Positions 22,500 through 32,965 of a DNA stretch of 64,000 bases are shown here, one piece after another. The notes under the pieces were generated by a model, which saw nothing but the letters and a program-made list of their open reading frames with translations, was not told the origin of the DNA and searched no databases. A program made the translations under genes and the position numbers. Numbering within the stretch: the first letter of the stretch is position 1; every line of letters begins with the position of its first letter. Origin of the DNA: Artemia franciscana (lineage: Eukaryota; Arthropoda; Branchiopoda; Anostraca; Artemiidae); contig NC_088867.1 of assembly GCF_032884065.1 (NCBI RefSeq), positions 28,081,507 to 28,145,506 on the forward strand. The letters run 5' to 3'.

Positions 22500-25400
22500 G
22501 ATACTAAGTCGGCTAAGATAATACTAAACTTGAAATATGTTCTTGGTATGCCATTAAATCTACACATTGGATCCCAATTAACAATCCAACTAAAGTAGTT
22601 GTGTATAACATTCCTCCAGGAATACCAAATCAAAAGATAAAGGAAGGTCTCTCTGACAGACCTGGCAACCCAATCCCGGTTGTCGATATCATTCAACTGG
22701 TCAAGCAAGTCATTCCTATTTACGCTCAAAAAAAAAAAAGGTCAGACATTCCTCTTTGGACAAATAAAATCACACAAAATCTTTAAGCCAAAAAAAAATC
22801 TGATACCAAAAAGGTCAAAAACTTGGACACGCCAAACTCATGCAACGCAATCCTACAAACCTGCAGTAAATGTAAAAATGCTCATCCCAAAAAAATGCTA
22901 AACTGCAAAAACGATCAGCCAATATACATAAACTGCAAACCAATGCAAAGCCAACCGACTTCGTCGTCAAATAAAAAGGGGTTTTCCCAGCTACCAATCC
23001 TAAATAGAACTGAAACAAAAGCATTACTAGGAACCAACTCCCAATTTAATGACGAGTCTGATGAACAAATAAACGAGCTAACACCTAATATTCACTTTTT
23101 CATAATGAACTCTAACATAGTTGAAACTACGAATCTTCAACAGCCACAGAAGACAACAATAATAAATGAGTTGGCAAATATGTACCTACACAACTACATG
23201 TTTAGCCATGCAAAAAAGGATCTAGCTTTACTCCTAGCAAATTTAAACATCAACACACAATCAAATGAACATTAAAGCAGCAAAGCAACCTATCTCAATA
23301 CTTAAATGGAACAAAACATCACTTTCAGAAAATAGGTTAAATGACCTAGTATCTTTCATGAATAAAATATTATCGACACAGCCTGTTTTCAGGAAGCCCA
23401 ACTTACTTAAATCCACTAAACAAAGATCCCACGACATACTATCCTGAGAAAGAATAGGTCATCTAAGAGTAAAAGGTGGTGGTGCAGCTACATTAATAAA
23501 TAATAATATCAAATTTTATGGAATAGATTTTCCAGTTTTTCATAATGATATTGATACAATTGGAAATAAAATATGGCTGAATAATACCAACACTTATATA
23601 ATAAGCAATTACAACCCTAATGGCCAAACCGTAAATGCTTCGAATTTCTTCAGTTATGTAAATAATTCCATTTTGCTGGCATAACAATATGTGGAGATGT
23701 CAATACACATAGCTTTTTGTGGGGAAATAATCAAGCAAATAAAGCAGCCAAATTCATTGAAAGTTTCATATCAGATAATACTGAATCGGCAACTGCTACT
23801 TCCCCTAATCTAAATATCTACTTTGATCCCAAAAATGGAGAGTTCCCCACAATTGACCTACAAATTGTTTCACTAAATATATTGAATAAAATTTATATAA
23901 ATAAAATTGATCACCTTTTCACAGATTACTTTGCAATTATTTCTACAATAAATGAGCCTGCTGCAGTTCAGCCACACAGACCCCATTACATTAATTCTAA
24001 AGCAAATTGGACTGTGTTTAACAATAAGCTCAATGATGAAACTCTAATTTAACACTCAAAGGTTAAACAATGACGCCACACACATACCAAAGTTTTGGTA
24101 TTTATTCTAACTAAAGCAGCTAATCACACTGTCCCCAAGACGAAACCTACGAAAACAAAACCTGAATATACACTAAAAGCACGGTGGTCAAAAGTGTGTC
24201 AAAATAAAAGGAGGATAGAAAAGGCAGCAAAGATGTTTCTTTATGAAGAAACTTCCACCCTCTACGTATATAAATAAATTGCAAGCAGAGACTAATCTCA
24301 ACAGGGCTATAATAAGTGCCAAATACAGATACTAAAATAATTTTACAAAAAATCTATTCAGAGAAACAGGTAAGCCCACTAAACACCAACTATAAGCCAC
24401 ATTTGCAGAATTTGACTTTATTAAACAAGAAACGATAGAAAAACAGAAGAAAAACACTCCCCTAACCCTCTCCAGTTTGAGTTTATATATAATAACATTT
24501 GTAATGACACTGATATTGCAAAGGCAAGCGTATTAAGTTTCTTTTCCAATAAGCTTGGATCCAATAATAACAACACCAATAACCTAAGAACCACCAACCC
24601 CATATACCAGACTCGCCCAGGTTCAGGGTGTATAACCATTCCTATTACAATGAACAAACTAACCAATGCAATACATCACATCAAGGCTAAGGCTACAAGT
24701 AGCTATGATAATATACATCTTAAATGGGTAGAAACATTCACCTTCACACAAACAGGAGCTCATAACCTGCTTTAATCATGCATGGGATACATCAGTGTTC
24801 CCCAAAGTCTGGGAATGCTCATCCCTCCTACCTATCCTAAAGAAAATAAACCCAAACATAACAGCGCATCTTATAAGCATATCATGATTACTCCTGTGCT
24901 GGAAAAAGTAATGGAGAAAATGAGACATGAACCTCCCCCACACTAATATAAAATATACTGATGACTTGATTTTATGGGAAACTAGCAGCAGCTTTGAGAT
25001 TGTACATTCAAATTTGCAAAAAGTTGCTCTTCCAATTTGAAAAAAATTCCCAAAAATCCGGTTTACCCATTGCACCTATTAAGTCAACAATTATCAAATC
25101 CCATCACAAGCGCAAAACAGTTGATGAAAAACTAACACTAAATGGCATTGTCATACCTCAGGATAACCAAATAAATTACCTAGGTCTTATAGTTGACCAA
25201 TAACTCAATTTCCAACTCTACATTACAACTACAATAAAAAAATGCAATAGGAAAATCAGAATAATAAAAAGACTATTATCCTCACGCAAAGGTTGTAATG
25301 AGAAAACTTTACTCCAGTTTTATACGCTCATATATGAGCGTAAATTGATTATTGGCTCATAGTATATGTTGCTTGTGCAAAGACCCAGTCGCTAAAAGCT

Positions 25401-26210
25401 GAAAAATAACAAAATGATAAAATCTGCCTCATATCTGGACTTAGGAAACATACAATTACTAAGTTTCTGCTAAAAGCGAGTGGCTTATCAACAATAAATG
25501 AAGGAGGAAGGTTTCTTCTAATTAACTGCTTGTCAAAAATTTAAGCCAACAGCTCATGCTCCCTGTATAATTGGTTAAGAAACCAATCCATGTACAGAGG
25601 CATTGCACACGAGTTTGCTAATATTCAAATAAAATTTCCAGTGCCAGCCAGGTTTATGACCTCCATTCCCCCCCCCCCATGGACGCTCCCATGATAAATA
25701 CTAATTTCTCAAAATGGACAAAAGATCTTACCCCCATCCAATTAAAAAAAATTGCTGTACTTAATAGAATTACACACAAAGACAGTTTTCCAATTTTTGT
25801 TGATGGGCCGAAAATGAATGAAGAGGCACCATGTGGACCTTATCTCTCATCCCTCAATATTGCATATGGCTGAGAGATTTAATAATGTTTTTACAATATC
25901 AGTAGAACTAAATACCACAATCATGGCGTTGGAGTATGTTAGGAATATTCAGTCATTGAGTCTTAGTACAATAAATATTATAGTATATTCTGACTCTGTA
26001 CCTAGCCTGGAGCTGCTGTATACGGCATCTCAATATAAGATGGATATAAATACACTCCATTGTCTTAGTCTTACAAATGCGTTTGCTTCAAGAGGTACGA
26101 TAACATTCTTTGCAATATGTTCCAAGCCACTTAAAAAAAGTGGTAATCATCATACTGATGAAATTGCAAAAAAGTCCCTAAATATTGACCGGCCAATTGG
26201 GAGACCAATC
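22500..26210 (+). pseudogene. RNase H-bearing LINE copy 1 (I/Jockey-type), part before the hAT
   Basis: A decayed retrotransposon. ORF1 remains run to 23275: NPTKVVVYNIPPGIP (RRM/gag-like), then CSKCKNAHPKKMLNC (zinc-knuckle-like) and INELANMYLHNYM. ORF2 remains begin with ISILKWNKTSLSENRLNDL (endonuclease start), TIDLQIVS, then a heavily deleted RT in which LPHTNIKYTDDLILW holds the catalytic box as TDD. After that come NYLGLIVDQ and an RNase H opening VDGPKMNEEAPCGP near 25.8 kb, with TIMALEYV and YSDSVPSLELL. Interrupted at 26210 by a hAT element; the frame resumes at 27699. The second copy at 46.0-50.5 kb has the same order. Confidence 0.85.
26203..26210 (+). repeat. left 8-bp target duplication of hAT 1
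   Basis: GACCAATC, matching GACCAGTC at 27699-27706 at seven of eight bases. Duplications of 8 bp are diagnostic of hAT transposition. The uninterrupted LINE copy 2 has GACCAGTC once at this place. Confidence 0.85.
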
Positions 26211-27698
26211 CAGACTCCCACTTTTAGGGAGATTGCCCTTTTTTAGGGAGAAATCACTTCTTTTATGGACATTTATTTTGAATATAGGGACAAAAGGAAA
26301 TCTAGCGTAAAGTAAGGATTTTCAGGGAAATCTGGGGTAAAGTAAGGATTTTCAGTGAAAGTTTGATTTTTTCAAACAAAAGGCTGAAAAGTTCATCATT
26401 ATAATATTTTTTAGTGAGAAAGATCTAAAACTTCATGTTGAAGTATTGGGCATGGTTGAGTGTTGTCATGGATCAGCTGAGGTCTGACTAACTGCATCTA
26501 ACAAGTCATTGAGAAAAACTCGATTCCCTAGCAAAATATTGTTGGACTGTGTGCAGGTATTACTAACGTCACGTTTGGAGCCAATAAATCTGCTTCAACG
26601 CTAATGAAACCCATGGTGCCTCATATCTTGAATGTGAAATGGTTGTCCCATCTTATTCACTCATGTTCATTCTATGCATGCTTTTCACTTCCCAAGACAC
26701 TAGAAGACTTGGCATGAAATATCTATGCCCACTTTTCCAGAAGTGCTTCCAGGCGAGATAAGTTTGACGAATTTCAGAAGTTCTTTGAATCCAAAGCACT
26801 CCCAATTCTTGCACCAGGATAGACCCGTCGGTTGTCCCTTCAGGTCTGCATAAAGAGGCTTATTGAGCACCGGGTTGCTCTTACTCATTATTTCATAGAA
26901 ACCACGTTTGACGACCAAACTATAACCAATGACCTTATCTTGTCAACATTACAAAGTAAGTTGACAAAGTCATACCTTGAATTTATGGACTACTCTCTGT
27001 AAGACCACTATTTGCAAGATTTCCTGTTCTAACAGAAAAGTGTTGCGTCTAAAAAACAGACGTAGAATGGAGATTTTAGGCAATGACCGATGTCACTGAG
27101 CTTCATTTGGGAGATGCCCACGTTGAAGACCTGTCAGTTGAGCAGTACTGGATGAAGATACTTAGTCTGAAGACTCGTAGTGGTGAAATCAAGTACCCAG
27201 AATTGCCGAAGTGCATCACTGATCTTTTCGTTACCCTTTAGTAATGTACCAGATGAGCGTTTGTTTAGTCTCCTGAAATTAGTCAAAACAGACATTCGAA
27301 ATAGTTTCGAGAACGTCACACTAGTCTCACTTATTCGAGTCAGTTACTGGGTAAAAAACGAAGATAAAACTTCATCAGCTGTCAGCATACTGAAAGCTGT
27401 TACTGGCTTCAAGACGAAAGCAAACGCTACGTGCGATGAAGTGCTGGAGATGACACTTACTTGAACCTTTTTATGTGTTCACGATAGGGGAAAAGATTTT
27501 ATGTATATCATTATCTGAAGTAAAAAATAACACTTTGATTCTAGGTTACGTTTTTTGTGTAGATTGTATGGAAATCTAAGGCAAAATATGTCTTTTTTCT
27601 AGGGAGAAAAATAGGGAGAAATCAGATCTAAAGACAAGGAGTTTTAGGGAAAATTGATGTAAAATGGGGAAAATTGAAACCAAAAAGTGGAAGCCTTG
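26211..27698 (+). mobile_element. hAT transposon 1, degenerate, nested in LINE copy 1
   Basis: The ends are imperfect terminal inverted repeats: CAGACTCCCACTTTT on the left and, read inward from the right, CAAGGCTTCCACTTTT. The interior keeps stop-riddled transposase sequence of the hAT type. Near 26.74 kb is YAHFSRSASRRDKFDEFQKF, near 26.81 kb LPILAPG-TRRLSLQVCIKR, and at 27.24-27.32 kb the C-terminal dimerisation segment NVPDERLFSLLKLVKTDIRN. It is about 1.5 kb, too short for a full transposase, so it is internally deleted and non-autonomous. Confidence 0.88.
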
Positions 27699-27706
27699 GA
27701 CCAGTC
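27699..27706 (+). repeat. right 8-bp target duplication of hAT 1
   Basis: GACCAGTC; pairs with GACCAATC at 26203-26210. The LINE frame continues straight on with the VPLRDIYQRS segment, parallel to VPIRDIYHWK in copy 2. Confidence 0.85.
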
Positions 27707-28150
27707 CCCCTTAGAGATATATATCAACGGAGTTTATTAGATGCACAGTTAATTAATAAAAAACCAAATTCATCTCCTTTCCCCAATAAGCACCATTCTA
27801 AAATCTCTATCAGAATTCGTTCAGGGCTAACTTTCAGGCTTTTTCCTATCAGTTTTCAAATTCTACTGGTTTAACCCCCTCCTTCCTACTTTGCAGACAC
27901 TGCAATACAAAAAATTTAACAACTGACAATTGTCTATTTGAATGTAATATGCTGACGTCTGCATTGCTTGTCCTTCAAAGTAAACTCTTAAGGCTCTTCA
28001 AACACCATAAAATCTCACCATCAGCCAAAAGTCTAGCTGAACCCAAATTATATCACCTGAAAACTGAACTCAAATTATATCCCCTGATATTTCAGTTTCT
28101 AGACTAAGAAGACCGACTGCAAGATATATAATCAAAACCAAGCCATCGCA
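27699..28150 (+). pseudogene. LINE copy 1, C-terminal end after the hAT
   Basis: Reads VPLRDIYQRSLLDAQLIN, SPFPNKHHSKIS and then, in a shifted frame, MLTSALLVLQSKLLRLFKHH and ISPSAKSLAEPKLYH. Copy 2 has RDIYHWKLPEVLLHK, SPFPNKHLSKIY, MLTSAQFTLQCNLLECFKHH. It ends within 300-400 bases of the first UTP25 coding exon. Confidence 0.85.
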
Positions 28151-28454
28151 AAGATAAATAGGTAGAAACTACTTACAGTAGTCCAATTAATCCTATATAG
28201 TGAGTAAAAAAAGGGCTAAATAGTCTCGACTGAAAAGCCTGCTAACTCCATAATAGAAGAAGAGCAAGAATTTGGATTAATATATGAATTCAAATTCCCT
28301 AAATATTGGAGAACTTCTTAAATCAGTTTAACATCAACAATGACTTCAATTAAAAATCACCTTTAGAAGAAAACAATTATAAAGCAAGCATTGAAATAAA
28401 TTTGGCATAGAAGCATGTTTATTAACAAAAATTTTCAAGGAATAAGTACCAAAC

Positions 28455-28812
28455 CTCGTCAGGTTCTCCTTCTAATAGATCATCATCGCTGTCTACTTCG
28501 TCAGATTGACTACTGCTATCACTCCCATCATAGAGTGCTTCTTCTTCTTCTTCTAGCCTGCTTTCATCTAGCTCAGACTCAAGTTCACTTTGATCATCTT
28601 TGTTGCTTGCAACTAAATTCAGAACTTGATTATAATAGTTGTCTTCATCTTCTGAGCTTTCAGATTCACTCTCTTTTTTATATTCACCAAGCAGTTTTGA
28701 CGGCAGAGCTCCCTGTCTTTCTTCAACATCTGGTTGAACTTCAAACTTCTTCTTTTTGTGATTTTTACGACGTTGCTGTCTTCCTCTTCCTCTCTTCATT
28801 GTTAACAAAATT
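28455..28812 (-). CDS. UTP25: UTP25 first coding exon (start codon 28799)
   Basis: Encodes about 115 residues from the ATG at 28799-28797. It starts MKRGRGRQQRRKNHKKKK, a basic nucleolar-type stretch, followed by long Glu/Asp/Ser runs typical of the UTP25 N-terminus, with a YYNQVLNLV segment resembling the family's short conserved motif. The start was chosen because it has A at -3 and lies 13 bases after a good acceptor (T-run then AG at 28814-28813), which implies a spliced 5' leader. An upstream frame reaches 28841 but would need the acceptor to be intronic coding. The donor at 28454 is GAG then GTTTGG, a weak match, but it leaves phase 0 as the next exon needs. The assignment rests on position and composition more than on identity. 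Confidence 0.75.
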
Positions 28813-28878
28813 CTAAAAAAAACATACATAAACAAAATCATCGTTTGAACCAGGTGATACTCAAGGTCGGCAAGTTAC

Positions 28879-28897
28879 CTGATGTTATTTCTCTGCA
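28879..28897 (-). promoter_or_regulatory. UTP25: possible UTP25 leader exon boundary
   Basis: On the minus strand, ATCAG then GTAACT (donor at 28878) lies about 65 bases before the acceptor at 28814-28813, which would make a very short intron just upstream of the ATG. The leader exon would start near or inside the hAT insertion site. Tentative: no transcript support, no TATA box recognised. Confidence 0.3.
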
Positions 28898-28905
28898 GTT
28901 CTATG
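28898..28905 (+). repeat. left 8-bp target duplication of hAT 2
   Basis: GTTCTATG, identical to 31976-31983. Confidence 0.95.
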
Positions 28906-31900
28906 TAGTGGCGCCTTTGGGGGAGGGGGCAGGGGGTGCCATGCCCCCCTGATTTCTAGAGGGGCCCAATTTCAACCCCGTAATTCTTTGTTTATTTGTC
29001 CTTGTTCTACTTTTTTTTCTCTTCTTTTTTTTTATCGTCATCTACTGTGAATTAATACTAAATAGCAAATTTAAGATACTCAATGATTATTGCATTTCAA
29101 GAAAGTATCCTGCTTTTGCTGTTCTTTCTAATTAATTTATGGTCACCCTTTTGGCAGGGGTTTGTAAAGTCCTTTCTAGGCTCAGAGACATTGATGTACC
29201 TCCAGTGATTAATGAATCCTGTCAGTCAGCACATTTATGTGTAGGCTAACATCTGGAAAAGAGGGTATCCAGACCAGGCTGTCATTCTAGTTCTGTATTT
29301 AGTTTCTCATTACCCTTCATCAAATGAAGAACCGTGAAACAGTGTTGAGTTGTATTCAAGTTCACATTGGACTATTGAAACATGAGTTCATCCAGTGCAG
29401 GTGGTGCAAAAAAAGGAAAATAAAAACCCAAAGGACAGAAGAAGAAATAAAGATGAAACAACAATTGGCTTCGTTTTTCAAACAGACTGTAAGTAAATTT
29501 ACCACATTTTATGGGGACAACCCATCAGCAACCGAAGTTTTACCGACAAACGAGCTGACCCTGGACGTGAGACAAATATCTGAGGAGATAAATCTGCACA
29601 AACCACAAACGGGGGAAATAGCTTCCAGAACGATCAGTACCAATTTTTCCGTGAACCCGAATGATAATCCATGCCAACCAGTTTTGACTGACTATCTCGC
29701 CACTACCATTGGGAATCGCAAACGAAAATTTAACAGCTCCTATTTCTTGGCATACCCATGGCTCAAATATTCGAAAGAACAGGACTCAGTGTTCTGTTTC
29801 AATTGCCAACATTTCAGTGGATTCTCGCTAAGATCAGGCGAAAGGTATGAAGTTAGAGCATTCATAGCTATAGGATTTAGAAAGTGGAAGGTCATTTCTG
29901 AACTAATGCGGCAGCAACGAAACAGCAACCAACACAAAGCATGTACCATTTCTTTGACTCAGTTTAAGGTTATTGAGAAGGAGGCGGCCGACTCCATTGC
30001 GTCATGCCTCTCCAAAGAACGCGAAAAGGAAATACTAGAGAATAGACAGTACGTAAAAGGTCTACTAAAAACTACAGCATGACTGGGACGGCAAGGTCTT
30101 GCGTTTCGTGGCCATGATGAAGGGGAATCTAGTACCAATCAAGGAAATTTTGTAGAGACAGTACATTGTTTAACGAAAATCAACCTGGACTTGATAAAAA
30201 AATCTTGTAAGGCCTATGGCCATTACATGTCACAGGAGTACCAAAACGACTACATTGAGGTCATAGGAATGAAATCAAAAGTTCTATCGCGAAAGACGTC
30301 AGAGAAGCAAAATATTTTGCCATTCTTGCTTATGAGACAAATGACCTCTCCAAAAAAGAACAACTCGCGATCGTTCCTACCACATGCGCAAGGTTGCTGC
30401 TGAGAGTTTGGCTCACTTCATTTGCAACAAAATAAAGGGTATCAGCCTTGAATGGTCAAAGTGTGCTGGACATTGCTAAGATGGGCCAGTGAAATGAGCA
30501 GACACTTTTTAGGAGAAAAGATTCGTCTCCGGGAAAAAGCACCACAAGCATCATACACACACTGTGATTCCCATAGATTTAACATTGTCATTGGCGATTG
30601 TATGCAGAAAATACAAAGGATTTCATGAGTATTTTCAGTTTTGCAAACAGTTCACAGTTTCCTCTCCAACAACAACACTTGATACCAGTTGTTTGTCAAA
30701 GCCCAGAAAACTGCCAATGTGCCTGTGCTAATGCTTGAAAGGACAGTACTGAAACGTTGGTCTCATTGATATATATGGTTAGATATGACTGCATACTCGC
30801 AGTTCTGTCAGTAGTTCAAGAATCTTCCAGCAGTGAGACAGCAGCAGAAGTTACAGGCCTTAAGAACCACCTAGAGTCGTTTCCCTTCATATTCAGTTTG
30901 CATGTCATTCATGAAGTTCTTGCAGTGATAAACCCTCTTTCTGAACAACTACAGGCAGCACATCTGGTCATCTCAGAAGCTTGCACTTTAATCAGTGCAA
31001 CAAAGAACAAACTGAGGAAAATGCATGATGACGAGTATTTTCGTGTCCTATATGGCAAGTCTAAAGAGATGGCCATCAATGTTATAGCTGAACTGTTGGA
31101 AACAAGTGCTCTCTCTTCAGCCGTACCTGCTAAATCAAAAGAGTTCAGAAGATATCGAGAAGATTAAGAGACTATTTGACGACAACAACAGCAACTGGAA
31201 AGCACAAAATTAACTCCAAAAGCACAACAATGGAAGACAAAATGCAGAGAGAGTTCTACTAGGTTTTGGACAGAGAGTTAAATGATTTTGAAGAGCGTTT
31301 TTCCGTCCAGTTGCCAGTGCTAAAAGCCACAGGTTGCCTTAACCCCAAATCCAAAGATTTTATAGACTCAGATTTACTTCTTGTAATCGCGACATACTTC
31401 AATCAGGCAGGAATCAAGATTATGCAGCTAAAGTGTCAAGCTCTGATAGATTGTGAATTTGTGTTGCAGCTTTCACAGAAACCAGCAAATGCTTTAGATG
31501 TCTTTGAAAGCCTTGAAGGATTGAAAAAAGCTTATTCTGAGCTTCTTAAGGTCGTCAGGGTAGTCCTCACACTCCCACTCACAACATGCTAAAATGAACT
31601 TTTTTCTCTGTGTTGACGTTTGTGAAGGACTATCTCTGGACAACAATGAAAAACGAGCAACTTTCGCATTTGCTTATATTCTCTGAGAAAGTTGCAGTGA
31701 AGGAGCTTGATTTTGGGAACCTTATCAATGACTTTGCAAAAATGAAGCAAAGGAGATATCAATTGCTGAAGTAACTGTATGTAATTTTCTGATTTATGCA
31801 GCAAAGGTTTCATTTTGGTACTGTTTTTGGTCCTTAAATAAGCTGCAAATGTGAACCCCAAAGGTATTACAGTACTTAAAGGCACATTCAAATTTTTTTA

Positions 31901-31975
31901 TTTTTTTAAGGCTTGATGGGGGCCTAATATCGATGTTTCTCCTCCCCCCTAAGGTCTTCTGAAATGGCACCACTG
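28906..31975 (+). mobile_element. hAT transposon 2 (ZMYM1/TTF-type), complete ends
   Basis: About 3.07 kb with ends TAGTGGCGCCTTTGGGGGAG and, inward from the right, CAGTGGTGCCATTTCAGAAG; both are followed by a G-rich stretch. It is flanked by a perfect 8-bp direct repeat. It lies head-on just 107 bases upstream of the UTP25 start codon. The identical target duplication and long readable frames suggest it is younger than most elements here, although the transposase is broken. Confidence 0.93.
29324..31592 (+). pseudogene. hAT transposase with TTF-type zinc finger, broken
   Basis: The first open part (29324-30082) has QPVLTDYLATTIGNRKRKFN, FLAYPWLKYSKEQDSVFCFN and C-HFSG, the TTF-type finger that precedes the DUF4371 domain, then LMRQQRNSNQHKACTISL. 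A stop at 30080 is followed by LGRQGLAFRGHDEGESSTNQ and a shifted KSCKAYGHYMSQEYQNDYIE. Later pieces at 30757-31167 (LEVINPLSEQLQ-like, here LAVINPLSEQLQAAHLVIS) and 31266-31592 (RELNDFEERFSVQLPVLKAT) belong to the RNase H-like core. The C-terminal dimerisation domain is largely missing. Several stops and shifts: not functional. Confidence 0.88.
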
Positions 31976-31983
31976 GTTCTATG
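31976..31983 (+). repeat. right 8-bp target duplication of hAT 2
   Basis: GTTCTATG, identical to 28898-28905. Confidence 0.95.
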
Positions 31984-32850
31984 GTTCAAGTATTTTAGCA
32001 TAGGACAGTAATTTAGTCATCTTTTGATAGCTGATATTCAACTTTTTTCATCTAATGAACTACATTTTTTTTAAACTTATTTAGTTTTGTTTTTATAACT
32101 GTTGAAAAAGGGCAGGAAAAATACAAAAAAAATAAATTTTCTTTTTTCAAGCAGGTTTATATTATTTTCTAAGAAAAACTCCAAGTAAAATCACAATTTG
32201 GGCTTGGTGAATGGACAGATCAGAAAATAATAAATTCAAATGCTACAGCAAATGTATCTTGCTCTTCAGGAGCAACTTAAAACTGCAGGTCTGTTGCAAA
32301 ATCACATGTTGCAACTTGAAATTAACTTATATTTTCAATTCTCAAATCTACTGCAGTTGAATTTCCCAAGAAAAGACCATACACAGAATATAAAAAAAAT
32401 CTTCAATCACGGAAATATTTCTGAGTTATCTTGTCTTTAGCACCTAGGACAAGATGAAAGACTAGGACTAAGGCCCATCATTTTTCTTAAAGAAGAAAGT
32501 GGGATCTCCAACATGCTATAGCAATGTGGCATCTCCCCAGACAAACATTAAAAGAGGGCTGGAAGTAGTTCCCATATAAATGGCTTCACTCTTTGACAAC
32601 CTATGAAATAAACACAAAAAGAAGTAAAGAACAACATTACAACAAACAAAAATTATTCTTTGCTTATGGCATGGGGTTGCCACCCTAAGCCAAATATTTA
32701 ATGGTTCAAAGCTGGTACACATCAATAAGGTCTTCCACTCCAAAGATATTGCAGAACACTTTTCATACCTTACCCATTCCTATTGTATTAAAGCATTTGT
32801 TTTTAAAGTATTGGAGAATGAAGTCAAACTTTGGGATAGAGGCCAGCAGA
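31984..32850. other. intergenic, nothing recognised
   Basis: Between the hAT and a fold-back fragment. Short frames only, none with a recognisable motif. Confidence 0.35.
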
Positions 32851-32854
32851 TTAA

Positions 32855-32965
32855 GGGGGAGGGCGCAAGTAGCCTCCCCCCTATTGAAGTAAACTAGAAT
32901 TTCTGTTTGTTTCAAGTTCTAAAATCACTCTTTACTTTCATTTGAAAACTTCTTTTTTGCATTGA
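32855..32965 (+). repeat. solo end of the fold-back family
   Basis: GGGGGAGGGCGCAAGTAGCC, then GAATTTCTGTTTGTTTCAAG and TCACTCTTTACTTTCATTTG match the right arm seen at 6700-6770 (TAATTTCTGTTCG...TCGCTCCTTACTTTCATTT). Only one arm is present. Confidence 0.65.

Noticed and set aside
28422-28454. Extension of the UTP25 N-terminal exon through EVWYLFLENFC to the stop
   Set aside because: Would end the protein before its conserved core; the phase-0 donor at 28454 joins correctly to the next exon.
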